Below, in pieces: positions 6,611-15,022 of a stretch of 55,372 bases of DNA (position 1 is the first letter of the stretch; each line of letters opens with the position of its first letter). Under the pieces are notes generated by a model. It did no database searches, was not told the origin of the DNA, and saw nothing but the letters and a program-made list of their open reading frames with translations. The position numbers and the translations under genes are program-made. Origin of the DNA: an uncultured Neglectibacter sp. (GTDB lineage Bacteria; Bacillota; Clostridia; Oscillospirales; Acutalibacteraceae); NCBI GenBank assembly GCA_904374805.1, contig CAJFEW010000004.1, forward strand, positions 1 through 55,372. The letters are read 5' to 3'.

Positions 6611-8524
6611 GTGAAGGATGGACTGTTTCGAATCGGAGCTGCCACACCCTGTGTGGCGGTGGCCCATGTGGAGGAAAACCGCCGCCGGATTCTCCAGCTG
6701 ATCCGCCAGGGTGCGGAGGAGGGTTGCGGGGTGGTGTGCTTTCCCGAGCTCTCCATGACCGGCTACACCTGCGGGGACCTGTTCCGGGATCGCACCCTGT
6801 TGGCCGGAGCGGAGCAGGCGTTGGCCGCCCTGCTGAAGGATACGGCAGACCTGGACCTGGTCTGTGTGGTGGGGGTGCCCGTGCCTTGGCAGGGGGCCCT
6901 GTACAACTGCGGGGCCGTGTTCCATAGAGGCAGGCTGCTGGGCCTGCCCGCCAAGGTTTGCATCCCCAATTATTCGGAGTTTTATGAGGCCCGGCATTTT
7001 ACGCCGGCCCCGGCAGCCCAAGAGATCACTTATGCCGGGCAGCGCACCTGGCTGGGCCGAGGCCTGCTGTTCCCCTGCGAGAACGTGCCCGACCTGTGCC
7101 TGGGCGTGGAGATCTGCGAGGATCTGTGGAGCCCTGTGCCGCCCAGCACGGACCTGGCCCGAAACGGGGCCACGGTGCTTTTAAATCCCTCCTGCAGCGA
7201 CGAGACCATTGGCAAGGCCGAGTACCGCCGGGAGCTGGTGCGCCAGCACTCTGGCCGGCTGCTGGCGGCCTATGCCTATGTGGACAGCGGCTTGGGCGAG
7301 TCCACCACCGACATGGTGTTTGCCGGCCACGATTTGATCGCGGAAAACGGCTCCCTGCTGGAGGAGAGCCAGCTGTTCACCACAGGGCTTCTCACCGCCG
7401 ATGTGGACCTGGAACGCCTTTCCCAGGAGCGCCGCCGGATGAACACCTGGGTCCCTGCCCAGGACCGGGATGTGGTGCGCGTCTCCTTCCGCTACGAGGC
7501 GGCCACGTTGGAGGCCTTCCAGCCCCAGCGGAACTTTGCCCGCACCCCCTTTGTCCCCCAGGACGCCGTAGGCCTTTCCGACCGGTGCCAGCTGATTTTG
7601 ACCATGCAGAGTGTGGGGTTGGCCAGCCGGCTTTCCGCCATTGGCGGCAAAGTGGCGGTGGTGGGCCTGTCCGGCGGATTGGATTCCACCCTGGCCCTGT
7701 TGGTCACCGCCCGGGCCTTTGACCGGCTGGGCCTGGACAGAAAGGGGATTCACGCTCTGTCCATGCCCTGTTTTGGCACCACCAGCCGGACCAAATCCAA
7801 CGCCCAGCGCATTGCCGAGGAGCTGGGAGTCAGCTTCCGGGAGGTGTCCATTGAGAAGGCGGTGCGCCAACACTTTTGGGACATCGGCCAGGAGGAGACC
7901 TCTCTGGATGTGACCTTTGAAAACGCCCAGGCCCGGGAGCGCACCCAGGTGCTGATGGATACAGCCAACCGGCTGGGGGGCATTGTCATCGGCACGGGGG
8001 ATCTTTCGGAGCTGGCTTTGGGCTGGGCCACCTACAACGGGGATCACATGTCCATGTACGGGGTGAACGCCTCCATCCCCAAGACGCTGGTCCGGCACTT
8101 GGTGCGCTATGCGGCGGACCACAGTGAAAACCGCCTGCGGGAGGCTTTGCTGGACGTGCTGGACACCCCTGTGTCCCCGGAGCTGCTTCCCCCCAAGGAC
8201 GGGGAAATCGCCCAAAAGACCGAGGAACTGGTGGGCCCCTATGAACTGCACGACTTCTTTTTGTACTATATGCTTCGGTTTGGCTTTGCGCCGGGGAAAA
8301 TCTACCGCATGGCCTGCCGGGCCTTTGCCGGGGAGTACGACGGTCCCACGGTGAAAAAGTGGCTGACCGCCTTTTACCGGCGGTTCTTCACCCAGCAGTT
8401 TAAGCGCAGCTGTCTGCCGGACGGTCCCAAGGTGGGATCGGTGACGCTCTCCCCCCGGGGGGATTGGCGCATGCCCTCCGACGCCAGCTGGGCCCTGTGG
8501 AAGCAGGAGCTGGAACAGCTGTGA
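6611..8524 (+). CDS. nadE: Glutamine-dependent NAD+ synthetase
   Basis: A 637-residue two-domain enzyme making NAD+ from deamido-NAD+, ATP and glutamine. The N-terminal nitrilase-type glutaminase has its Glu-Lys-Cys triad at E46 (FPELS), K115 (LPAKVCIPN) and C169 (GVEICEDLW). The C-terminal synthetase domain has the PP-loop SGGLDST at about 354-360. Length is normal for the glutamine-dependent form. The start is GTG 6611, preceded by AAAGGATGG. It heads a plus-strand run of six closely spaced genes reaching to 14279, so NAD synthesis, a dehydrogenase and tRNA sulfur transfer may share a transcript (inference). Confidence 0.95.
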   Translation: MKDGLFRIGAATPCVAVAHVEENRRRILQLIRQGAEEGCGVVCFPELSMTGYTCGDLFRDRTLLAGAEQALAALLKDTADLDLVCVVGVPVPWQGALYNCGAVFHRGRLLGLPAKVCIPNYSEFYEARHFTPAPAAQEITYAGQRTWLGRGLLFPCENVPDLCLGVEICEDLWSPVPPSTDLARNGATVLLNPSCSDETIGKAEYRRELVRQHSGRLLAAYAYVDSGLGESTTDMVFAGHDLIAENGSLLEESQLFTTGLLTADVDLERLSQERRRMNTWVPAQDRDVVRVSFRYEAATLEAFQPQRNFARTPFVPQDAVGLSDRCQLILTMQSVGLASRLSAIGGKVAVVGLSGGLDSTLALLVTARAFDRLGLDRKGIHALSMPCFGTTSRTKSNAQRIAEELGVSFREVSIEKAVRQHFWDIGQEETSLDVTFENAQARERTQVLMDTANRLGGIVIGTGDLSELALGWATYNGDHMSMYGVNASIPKTLVRHLVRYAADHSENRLREALLDVLDTPVSPELLPPKDGEIAQKTEELVGPYELHDFFLYYMLRFGFAPGKIYRMACRAFAGEYDGPTVKKWLTAFYRRFFTQQFKRSCLPDGPKVGSVTLSPRGDWRMPSDASWALWKQELEQL

Positions 8525-8565
8525 GAGCCGGCGGACGGCAGGACTTGGAAGGAGGTATATAACCC

Positions 8566-9696
8566 ATGCTCGGACGGGATTCCATTTTGTGGGGGCGGCC
8601 CAGTGATCCGGGGGACTCCCCCCGGCGGAGCATTCTGCACTGTGTGCGGATGCTGGCCCCGTTTCAAGAGGCGCTGCCGGAGTGCCCTTACCTGCCCTCG
8701 GATGTGGCGGAGGGGGAACGGCAGTTTTACGCGTTTTTGCACGGCGTCTATGACGAGATGTATGGGGATCCGGGGTTTTTCCTGGTGCCGGAGACGGAGT
8801 ACGACGCGTACATGGCTTCCCCCGCCCGCAGGGAATGGGAGGAAAAACACGCCGGCCTTTCGGAGGAGGGCCACGCCCCTGTGGACCAGAAGGAGAGCCG
8901 GCTGCGCAACCAGTTCCAGCAGGCCATTCGGTTTTACAGCGCCTATCTGTACGAATTGGGCATGCGTGGCAAGGTTTCCGAGGAGGGGGTGCTGGAACTG
9001 ACCCTCTCCGCTTGGCGAGAGGCCCACAGCGCCATGGAGTGGCCCCATTTGCGGGAGGGCAATGAAGAGCGGTTCCAGCGGCTGCAGGCTCTGGGACTGG
9101 GACTCTCCCAGGGGAAGGGCAGCGTGCGCGTGGTCAATCGGGATTTTCCCAAAATGATGTTTGGCCTGTGGGTGTTGTGCGCGGCCCCCAAGACCCCGTT
9201 TCACCGGACGGACTACCTGCGTTTGGACTACGCGGGCGCCCTGCGGGGAGGCCCTGTTCTGGAGGATGTGTTCCAGGCTTTAGATCCGGGCCGGGCAAGC
9301 TTGGCCCGGCAGTTTCACCAAGTAGGGGAAGACGCGGGACTGAAGGGGAAGATCCGCCCCCTGCGGGAGATCACTTCCGGAAGTTGCTGGAAAGTGGAGT
9401 ACACCTGGGAGGGCCGGGCCGCGGCGGCTCTGTGTGCGGAGCCTGGCAGGCTGGTTCTGGGAATCCACTTGGGCCCGGCAGAGCGGGCTATGCAGCAGGT
9501 GGAAGAGCTTCGGGGGATGAACCCCTCTTTGGCCCAGTGGCTGGAGGCGCACCTGGAGGAGCGTTGGGAGCCCAAGCCAGGAGGCGAAGCCTTGCGGGTG
9601 CATGTGGTAGACCCCGCGCCCCAAGATGTGAGGCAGCTGCGGGACCTGCTCCAGCTGCCATGGAAATGGAACGGAGAACAGGAGCGGGAAGTGTGA
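8566..9696 (+). CDS. Uncharacterised protein, 376 residues
   Basis: I cannot place this protein in a family. It is a complete 376-residue soluble frame without signal peptide or membrane segment, starting at ATG 8566 with a strong AAGGAGG. The N-terminal half is acidic and helix-rich with many aromatic residues (EGERQFYAFLHGVYDEMYGD). The C-terminal half looks alpha/beta, with a WKVEYTWEGRAAAALCAEPG strand region and a final LHLGP-like turn. It lies 41 bases after nadE and 40 bases before the dehydrogenase, so it belongs to the same run of genes. GC content and codon use match the neighbours. It could be a Clostridia-specific metabolic or regulatory protein; no function is proposed. Confidence 0.8.
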   Translation: MLGRDSILWGRPSDPGDSPRRSILHCVRMLAPFQEALPECPYLPSDVAEGERQFYAFLHGVYDEMYGDPGFFLVPETEYDAYMASPARREWEEKHAGLSEEGHAPVDQKESRLRNQFQQAIRFYSAYLYELGMRGKVSEEGVLELTLSAWREAHSAMEWPHLREGNEERFQRLQALGLGLSQGKGSVRVVNRDFPKMMFGLWVLCAAPKTPFHRTDYLRLDYAGALRGGPVLEDVFQALDPGRASLARQFHQVGEDAGLKGKIRPLREITSGSCWKVEYTWEGRAAAALCAEPGRLVLGIHLGPAERAMQQVEELRGMNPSLAQWLEAHLEERWEPKPGGEALRVHVVDPAPQDVRQLRDLLQLPWKWNGEQEREV

Positions 9697-9736
9697 TGCA
9701 GACCGGCGGACCCAGCCGGAGAAGGGGAGAATTTCT

Positions 9737-10759
9737 ATGGAAGCAAAACATGTGTTGGTGACCATTCCTGTAGAGGAAGGACATATGGAAAAACTGCAGG
9801 CGGCTGCCCCAGGGTGGGAATTTCGCTTTCGGGGAGTTGGCGACTTGTTCCCCGCTTCGGCCCGGCCCGCGGGCACCGTTGCCCAGCCTTCCCTGACCCA
9901 AGAGGACGTGGCGTGGGCGGATATCAGCCTGGGGAACGTGCCCGCCGCCATGTTGGGGCAGGGCGCTTCCCTGGAATGGCTGCAGACCAACAGCGCCGGT
10001 GTGGAGGCCTACTTAAAGTCCGGTGTCTTGGGGGAGCACACCTTGCTCACCAACGCCACCGGAGCCTATGGCTTGGCCATTTCTGAGCACATGCTGGGCA
10101 TGCTGCTGGAAATTTTGAAGAAGCTGGAGCTGTACCGGGACGCCCAGAAAGAGGGCCGGTGGGAATCTCTGGGCCAGGTGGGCTCTGTGTACGGGTCCAC
10201 GGTGCTGGTGCTGGGCCTGGGAGATATTGGCGGGGAATTCGCCCAGCGGTGCAAGGCCCTGGGCGCCCACGTGATCGGGGTGCGGAGAAGCCCCCGTCCC
10301 TGCCCTCCCTGCGCCCATGAGGTCCACCTGTTGGAGGACCTGGATCAATTGCTGCCCCAAGCGGACGTGGTGGCGGTCACCTTGCCCGGGACCCAGGCCA
10401 CGCAAAACCTGCTCAACCGGGAGCGCATCGGCCGCATGAAAGAGGGAGCGGTGCTCCTGAATGTGGGCCGGGGCACCATTGTGGACACAGAGGCCCTGTG
10501 CGACGCTTTGGAGAGCGGACACCTGGCCGGAGCCGGGGTGGATGTCACCGACCCGGAGCCTCTGCCGCCCTCTCACCGGCTGTGGCGGATCCCCACGGCG
10601 GTGGTGACCCCCCACATCTCCGGGTACTACCACCTGCGGGAGACCCACGAACGGATTGTGAACATTTTTGTGGAAAATTTGCAGCGTTTCCAGGCGGGAG
10701 AGCCCTTGCGCAACCAGGTGGACTTCTCCACGGGGTACCGGAAACTGCCCCAGGCTTGA
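9737..10759 (+). CDS. D-2-hydroxyacid dehydrogenase (NAD(P)-dependent)
   Basis: A 340-residue member of the D-isomer-specific 2-hydroxyacid dehydrogenase family, which reversibly reduces 2-keto acids. The dinucleotide-binding motif GLGDIG lies at 160-165. The catalytic Arg, Glu and His are in place at R245 (NVGRG), E274 (DPEPL) and H293 (TPHISG). The nucleotide-binding loop after strand 2 reads GVRRSPRP; basic residues there often mark NADP preference, but this is inference. The start is supported by GGGGAGAA before ATG 9737. Cysteine desulfurase starts 11 bases after its stop. Substrate (glyoxylate, hydroxypyruvate, phenylpyruvate or other) cannot be decided. Confidence 0.9.
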   Translation: MEAKHVLVTIPVEEGHMEKLQAAAPGWEFRFRGVGDLFPASARPAGTVAQPSLTQEDVAWADISLGNVPAAMLGQGASLEWLQTNSAGVEAYLKSGVLGEHTLLTNATGAYGLAISEHMLGMLLEILKKLELYRDAQKEGRWESLGQVGSVYGSTVLVLGLGDIGGEFAQRCKALGAHVIGVRRSPRPCPPCAHEVHLLEDLDQLLPQADVVAVTLPGTQATQNLLNRERIGRMKEGAVLLNVGRGTIVDTEALCDALESGHLAGAGVDVTDPEPLPPSHRLWRIPTAVVTPHISGYYHLRETHERIVNIFVENLQRFQAGEPLRNQVDFSTGYRKLPQA

Positions 10760-10770
10760 AAGGCGGTTGT

Positions 10771-11916
10771 ATGGAGACGTTGACGGAACATTATTTGGAT
10801 AACAGCGCCACCACCCAGGTGCTTCCCTCGGTGGCGCAGAAAGCGCTGGAGCTGATGACAGAGGAGTATGGCAATCCCTCTTCTCTGCATACCCGGGGCT
10901 TTCGCGCCCGGCAGCAGGTGGAGGAGGCCCGGGCGTTGGTGGCCCAAAAACTGGGGGCTTCCCCGGAGGAGATCGTCTTCACCAGCGGGGGCACAGAGGG
11001 CAACAATTTGGCCCTTTTTGGGGCGGCCCAGGCCCGCCGGCGCATGGGAAATAAAATTGTCACCACCGCCGGAGAGCACGACTCTGTGCTGCAGCCCTGC
11101 CGGGAGTTGGAGCGCCAGGGCTTTCAGGTGGTGTACCTGGAGCTGGACCGGGAGGGACATCTGCCTGTGCAGGCCCTGGAGGAGGCCATCGATGGGGATA
11201 CCATTTTGGTGAGCCTGATGTTGGTGAACAATGAGACGGGGGCCATCTTCCCGGTGGAGGCGGCAGCCCGGGCCATCCGGCGGAAAAAGGCGCCGGCCCT
11301 GCTCCATGTGGACGGGGTTCAGGCCTTTGGAAAGCTGCCCTTCACCGTAAAAAAGCTGGGCGTGGACTTGCTGACCCTTTCCGGCCACAAGGTGCACGCC
11401 CCCAAAGGGGTGGGCGCCCTCTATGTGAAAAAAGGGGTGCGCCTGCTGCCCCGGACTTTGGGGGGCGGGCAGGAGCGAGGCCTGCGGTCCGGCACGGAGA
11501 GCGTGCCTCTGATCGGCGCCCTGGGGGAAGCGGTGCGCCTGCTGCCCCCCTGTGAGGAGGCCTTGGCTCACGTGAGAAGGTTACATACCCTTCTGCGAGA
11601 GGGGCTTTCCCGGCTGCCCCAAGGGGTGATCCACTCTCCGGAGGACGGGCTGCCCTATGTGCTCAACGTCTCTCCCGGTCCCGTGCGGGGAGAGACCATG
11701 CTCCATTTCTTGGCTCAGCGGGGGGTGTATGTGAGCTCCGGCTCTGCCTGTGGGAAGGCCAAACCCAGCCACGTGCTCCAGGCCATGGGGCTGCCTAAAG
11801 AGCAGGTGGAGACAGCCCTGCGGGTGAGTTTTTCCCGCTTCAGCACCCAGGAGGATGTGGAAGCGTTGCTGGAGGGCCTGCAGGCAGGTTTGGCCTCCCT
11901 GGCCCACCGGGCTTAG
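10771..11916 (+). CDS. Cysteine desulfurase (IscS/NifS family)
   Basis: A 381-residue PLP enzyme releasing sulfur from cysteine as an enzyme-bound persulfide. The N-terminus has the family signature YLDNSATTQ. The PLP-binding Lys is K207 in LTLSGHKVHAPKG. The catalytic Cys is C327 in SSGSACGKAKPS, the long-loop class I arrangement. ATG 10771 follows AAAGGCGG. It lies 11 bases after the dehydrogenase and 108 bases before thiI. The pairing of a desulfurase with thiI suggests it is a dedicated sulfur donor for 4-thiouridine in tRNA, as for B. subtilis NifZ, rather than the general Fe-S cluster enzyme (inference from context). Confidence 0.93.
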   Translation: METLTEHYLDNSATTQVLPSVAQKALELMTEEYGNPSSLHTRGFRARQQVEEARALVAQKLGASPEEIVFTSGGTEGNNLALFGAAQARRRMGNKIVTTAGEHDSVLQPCRELERQGFQVVYLELDREGHLPVQALEEAIDGDTILVSLMLVNNETGAIFPVEAAARAIRRKKAPALLHVDGVQAFGKLPFTVKKLGVDLLTLSGHKVHAPKGVGALYVKKGVRLLPRTLGGGQERGLRSGTESVPLIGALGEAVRLLPPCEEALAHVRRLHTLLREGLSRLPQGVIHSPEDGLPYVLNVSPGPVRGETMLHFLAQRGVYVSSGSACGKAKPSHVLQAMGLPKEQVETALRVSFSRFSTQEDVEALLEGLQAGLASLAHRA

Positions 11917-12024
11917 GGCAAAGATGCCCTGTTGTTCCAAGCGAGGGCAAAACCAAAGGCTCTGGAGCGGAGCTTTGCCTTGGAACGTATGGATCGTAAC
12001 TCTGTAGAAAATTGGGAGTGTACT

Positions 12025-13203
12025 ATGCCACAAGAAGTCATTTTGTTGAAATTGGGAGAGATCGCTTTGAAAGGGCTGAATCGAAAGTCCTTTGAGGATG
12101 TGCTCCTAAAAAATATTCGCCGGCGGCTGCAGAGTGCCGGCGCCTTTTCTGTGTCCTCCCGGCAATCCACGGTGTATGTGGTGCCGGAAGAGGAGAGTGC
12201 GGATTTAGATCTAGCGGAGGAGCGGGTCTCCCAGGTATTTGGGGTGGTGGGCTATGTGCGTGCGGGCGTCTGCGAAAAGGACTTGGATGCCATCTGTGCC
12301 CGGGCCGCCTCGTATCTGGAGGAGTCTCTAGAGGAGGCATCCACCTTTAAGGTGGAGTGTAAGCGCAGCGACAAAAAGTTCCCCTACAAATCCCCGGAGA
12401 TCTCCGCAGAGGTGGGCCATGCCCTGCTGGAACGGTTTCCCCACCTGCAGGTGGATGTGCACAACCCCGACCTGACGGTGCGGGTGGAAGTGCGGGAGCG
12501 CTATGCCTTTGTGCATGGAGAGGTAAAACCTGGGGCCGGGGGCATTCCTGTGGGCACAGGGGGAAAGGCTGCGGTGCTGATCAGCGGCGGGCTGGACAGC
12601 CCGGTGGCCGCCTGGCGCATGGCCCGCCGGGGTGTGGAATTGACCGCCGTTCACTTTGCGAGCCCTCCCTACACCAGCGAGCTGGCTCGGGAGAAGGTCA
12701 AGCGTCTGCTGCGGCGGGTGGCCCGCTACGCAGGGCGAATCAAGTTTATCACCGTAAACTTCACCCATCTGCAAGAGGAGATCCGGGACAAGTGCCCCTC
12801 GGAGCTTTCCACGGTGATTCTCCGGCGGTTTATGCTCCGGGCGGCGGAGCGCGTGGCCCGGGACGAGGGCTGTGCCGCCTTGATCACCGGGGAAAGTTTG
12901 GGCCAGGTGGCCAGCCAGACCCTGCAGGCCATTGCCTGCACCGATGCGGTGGCTACCCTCCCTGTGTTCCGGCCTCTGATCGGTTCGGACAAAGCGGAAA
13001 TTGTAAAGACCGCCTATCAGATTGACACCTACGACATTTCCATCGAGCCCTTTGAAGACTGCTGCACCATCTTCACACCCAAACATCCCCGCACCAAGCC
13101 CATCCTCCACTTTGTGGAGGCAGGGGAGCAGGCCATTGACGGCGAGGCTCTTTTGGAAGAGTCCCTGGAAACGCTGGAGACGGAATGGGTGTATCCCGAT
13201 TGA
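12025..13203 (+). CDS. thiI: tRNA 4-thiouridine synthase ThiI
   Basis: A 392-residue ThiI. It adenylates U8 of tRNA and inserts sulfur delivered by the desulfurase encoded just upstream. The order is an N-terminal ferredoxin-like region (LLKLGEIALKGLNRK), a THUMP domain to about residue 165, then the PP-loop ATPase domain with SGGLDS at 187-192. The C-terminal rhodanese domain of enteric ThiI is absent, as in Bacillus-type enzymes. ATG 12025 has GGGAG upstream; an in-frame start at 11932 would lie outside the family N-terminus. The 108-base gap before it contains an imperfect inverted repeat (CCAAG..GGCAAA..TTTGCC..TTGG) of unknown role. Confidence 0.95.
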   Translation: MPQEVILLKLGEIALKGLNRKSFEDVLLKNIRRRLQSAGAFSVSSRQSTVYVVPEEESADLDLAEERVSQVFGVVGYVRAGVCEKDLDAICARAASYLEESLEEASTFKVECKRSDKKFPYKSPEISAEVGHALLERFPHLQVDVHNPDLTVRVEVRERYAFVHGEVKPGAGGIPVGTGGKAAVLISGGLDSPVAAWRMARRGVELTAVHFASPPYTSELAREKVKRLLRRVARYAGRIKFITVNFTHLQEEIRDKCPSELSTVILRRFMLRAAERVARDEGCAALITGESLGQVASQTLQAIACTDAVATLPVFRPLIGSDKAEIVKTAYQIDTYDISIEPFEDCCTIFTPKHPRTKPILHFVEAGEQAIDGEALLEESLETLETEWVYPD

Positions 13204-13217
13204 GCGGGGGTGCCCAG

Positions 13218-14279
13218 ATGCGTAAAGAGATCAACAAGCAATTGGTGGGCTGGATTCGGGAGAGAGCCCGAACGTCCTTTGGGGGAGACATTTCCCTGGT
13301 GGCGATCTACGGTTCTCACATAAACGGCACGGACCAGGAGTGGTCCGACGTAGATTGCTATTTCATCCCCAAGACGGACCGGGGCCGCGCCTTCGGGCTG
13401 GACTTTATTCTGGCGGGAGTGGGGTACGATATCTTCCCACTCTCTTGGGAGCGGCTGCAGGGAATTGCCCATTTGCAGGAGCCTTTGGTCCCTCTGGTGG
13501 GAGACGCCGTTCTTTTGTACAGCGATTCGCAGGAGGACACGGACCGGTTTCAGGCTCTTCAGAGGGAGCTTGCCGCCTGTCTGGCGGACAAAGCGTACTG
13601 CCGACGGATGTGCGAAGAGCGGTTTTATCGGGCCGCGGCCCAAAGACAGATGGGAGACAGCGGGGATTTTTCCACCCAGCGCAAGTGTGCCGGCCAGCTT
13701 TTGCTGGACGGAGCGGAGGCACTGGCGTTCCACAATGGGACGTATTTTCACGCAGGGCTGAAGCGCCATGGGCAGGAGCTGGAGGCCATGGAGAAAAAGC
13801 CCGCTGGGTTTTTGCGCAGGTACCGCCAGGTGATGGAGGCTGAGTCTCCCGGCGCTTTGCAAAAGGCCAGTGAGGATTTTTTGACGTGCCTGGGAGAGTT
13901 TTTCGGCCTGCCCTGGAAGGCTGTTCCCGGGGAAAGGCCGCTGCCTTCCGGAGAGAAGGAGGAAAACTTGGCGGAGCTTTCCGCCTGGTATGAGGAGTGC
14001 AGCTCTCTGTTTTGCAAGCTGCGGGTGTGCCGGGAACGGGAGCAGCGGGAGCTGGCGTTTTTGTCGGGAGTTTGCCTCCAGAGAGAACTGGACGAGCTGG
14101 CGGCTTCCTATGCGGTGCCCGCTTATGCACTGCTGGAGGCCTATCACTGGGCGGATTTGACGCCCTTGGTGGAGACGGCGGACCGAATCGAAAGAGACTT
14201 AGTGGACCGCATTGTGCGCAGCGGAGGCCGAATCAAACGCTTTGCTTCCTTTCCGGAGTTTGAGCGGGCCCAGCTGTGA
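13218..14279 (+). CDS. Nucleotidyltransferase-fold protein, 353 residues
   Basis: The N-terminal domain is a DNA polymerase beta-like nucleotidyltransferase: AIYGSHINGTDQEWSDVDCYF holds the GS motif and the DxD metal-binding pair. The rest (about 250 residues) is helical and unfamiliar, resembling the helical C-domain of aminoglycoside or lincosamide nucleotidyltransferases only in general design. ATG 13218 gives a start right at the first conserved helix, 14 bases after thiI. Possible roles are small-molecule adenylylation or regulation by protein adenylylation; resistance should not be assumed. A second protein of similar design lies at 51107-52198 in this window. Confidence 0.7.
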   Translation: MRKEINKQLVGWIRERARTSFGGDISLVAIYGSHINGTDQEWSDVDCYFIPKTDRGRAFGLDFILAGVGYDIFPLSWERLQGIAHLQEPLVPLVGDAVLLYSDSQEDTDRFQALQRELAACLADKAYCRRMCEERFYRAAAQRQMGDSGDFSTQRKCAGQLLLDGAEALAFHNGTYFHAGLKRHGQELEAMEKKPAGFLRRYRQVMEAESPGALQKASEDFLTCLGEFFGLPWKAVPGERPLPSGEKEENLAELSAWYEECSSLFCKLRVCREREQRELAFLSGVCLQRELDELAASYAVPAYALLEAYHWADLTPLVETADRIERDLVDRIVRSGGRIKRFASFPEFERAQL

Positions 14280-14341
14280 CACAGGGAAAACAGGCCTGTC
14301 TTTTTGTGAAATATGAAATATATGGTAAAGGAGTAGGAACT

Positions 14342-14374
14342 ATGTGTAAGAAGGGTTGTGCTCTTGTGGGCTGA
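14342..14374 (+). CDS. Ten-residue leader peptide MCKKGCALVG
   Basis: An 11-codon frame including TGA, with a strong AAAGGAG nine bases before its ATG. It encodes a peptide with two cysteines and two lysines. Its stop codon sits in the 5' arm of a hairpin (14371-14386), and a second hairpin lies just before the ribosome binding site of the RNHCP gene. The arrangement is that of a translated regulatory upstream frame. Expression is inferred from the ribosome binding site only. Confidence 0.5.
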   Translation: MCKKGCALVG

Positions 14375-14445
14375 CCGGGAGGTCAGCGGCGCAAATATCC
14401 ACGACCGCGCCTCCCAAAGGATGATTTGTAACCTATCATCTTTTC
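14371..14445 (+). promoter_or_regulatory. Two-hairpin leader of the RNHCP gene
   Basis: Hairpin 1 is CTGACC-GGGA-GGTCAG (14371-14386). Hairpin 2 pairs AAAGGATGAT (14416-14425) with ATCATCTTTT (14435-14444) over a 9-base loop. It ends one base before AGGAGG (14446-14451), the ribosome binding site of the gene at 14461. Hairpin 2 could mask that site or act as a weak terminator. Confidence 0.5.
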
Positions 14446-14460
14446 AGGAGGGCAAACACC

Positions 14461-14919
14461 ATGAACCGAGAGAACAAGCGAAAGAAGTTTGAAAAAGGCT
14501 ACTACAAAACCCATCCCTGCCGGGAGAGCTTTACGTGTAAAGTATGCGGCCGCCTGGTGACGCCGGAAGGCGCCGGCAGCGATCACCGCAACCACTGCCC
14601 CAACTGCCTTGCCAGCCTGCACGTGGATCTGGAGCCCGGGGACCGGGCGTCCGACTGCGGGGGCATTATGGAACCTGTGGCCGTGTGGGTACGGGGCAAG
14701 GGGGAGTGGGCGGTGATCCACCGCTGCCGCCGGTGCGGCTCTTTTTCCTCCAACCGGGTGGCGGCGGACGACAACCCCATGAAGCTGATGAGCATTGCCA
14801 TGAAGCCCTTGGGCCAGCCGCCCTTCCCTCTGGAGTACCTGCAGGAGATGACCGACCGCATGGGCGGGCAGGGCGACCTTTCCCCATGGGCTGCCAAAGG
14901 GGAGAAGGGGGATGGATGA
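14461..14919 (+). CDS. RNHCP-domain zinc-binding protein
   Basis: A 152-residue protein of the RNHCP family, named after the motif seen here as DHRNHCPNCLASLHVD around residues 42-57. Two zinc-ribbon-like Cys pairs frame it: CKVCGRL before and CRRCGSFSSNR after. A basic N-terminus (NRENKRKKFEK) suggests nucleic-acid contact. The family is widespread but its function is not known. The ribosome binding site is AGGAGG nine bases before ATG. The gene has its own leader with a short cysteine-containing peptide and a strong terminator behind it, so it appears to be a single-gene unit. Confidence 0.85.
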   Translation: MNRENKRKKFEKGYYKTHPCRESFTCKVCGRLVTPEGAGSDHRNHCPNCLASLHVDLEPGDRASDCGGIMEPVAVWVRGKGEWAVIHRCRRCGSFSSNRVAADDNPMKLMSIAMKPLGQPPFPLEYLQEMTDRMGGQGDLSPWAAKGEKGDG

Positions 14920-14929
14920 CATACAAAAC

Positions 14930-14957
14930 GGGGAGCTCCGGGAGCTCCCCTGTTTTT
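14930..14957 (+). terminator. Terminator after the RNHCP gene
   Basis: GGGGAGCTC (14930-14938) pairs with GAGCTCCCC (14942-14950) over a 3-base loop, followed by TGTTTTTG. Confidence 0.9.
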
Positions 14958-15022
14958 GAGACGCCTTCACCTTGGGGGCGCGCCCTTGTAAACAGAAACC
15001 AATTTGAGAAGGAGGACTATCG

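Noticed and set aside
13218-14279. The nucleotidyltransferase proteins (also 51107-52198) as aminoglycoside resistance genes
   Set aside because: Only the general GS/DxD fold motif is shared. The C-terminal regions do not match known resistance enzymes and there is no mobile context.
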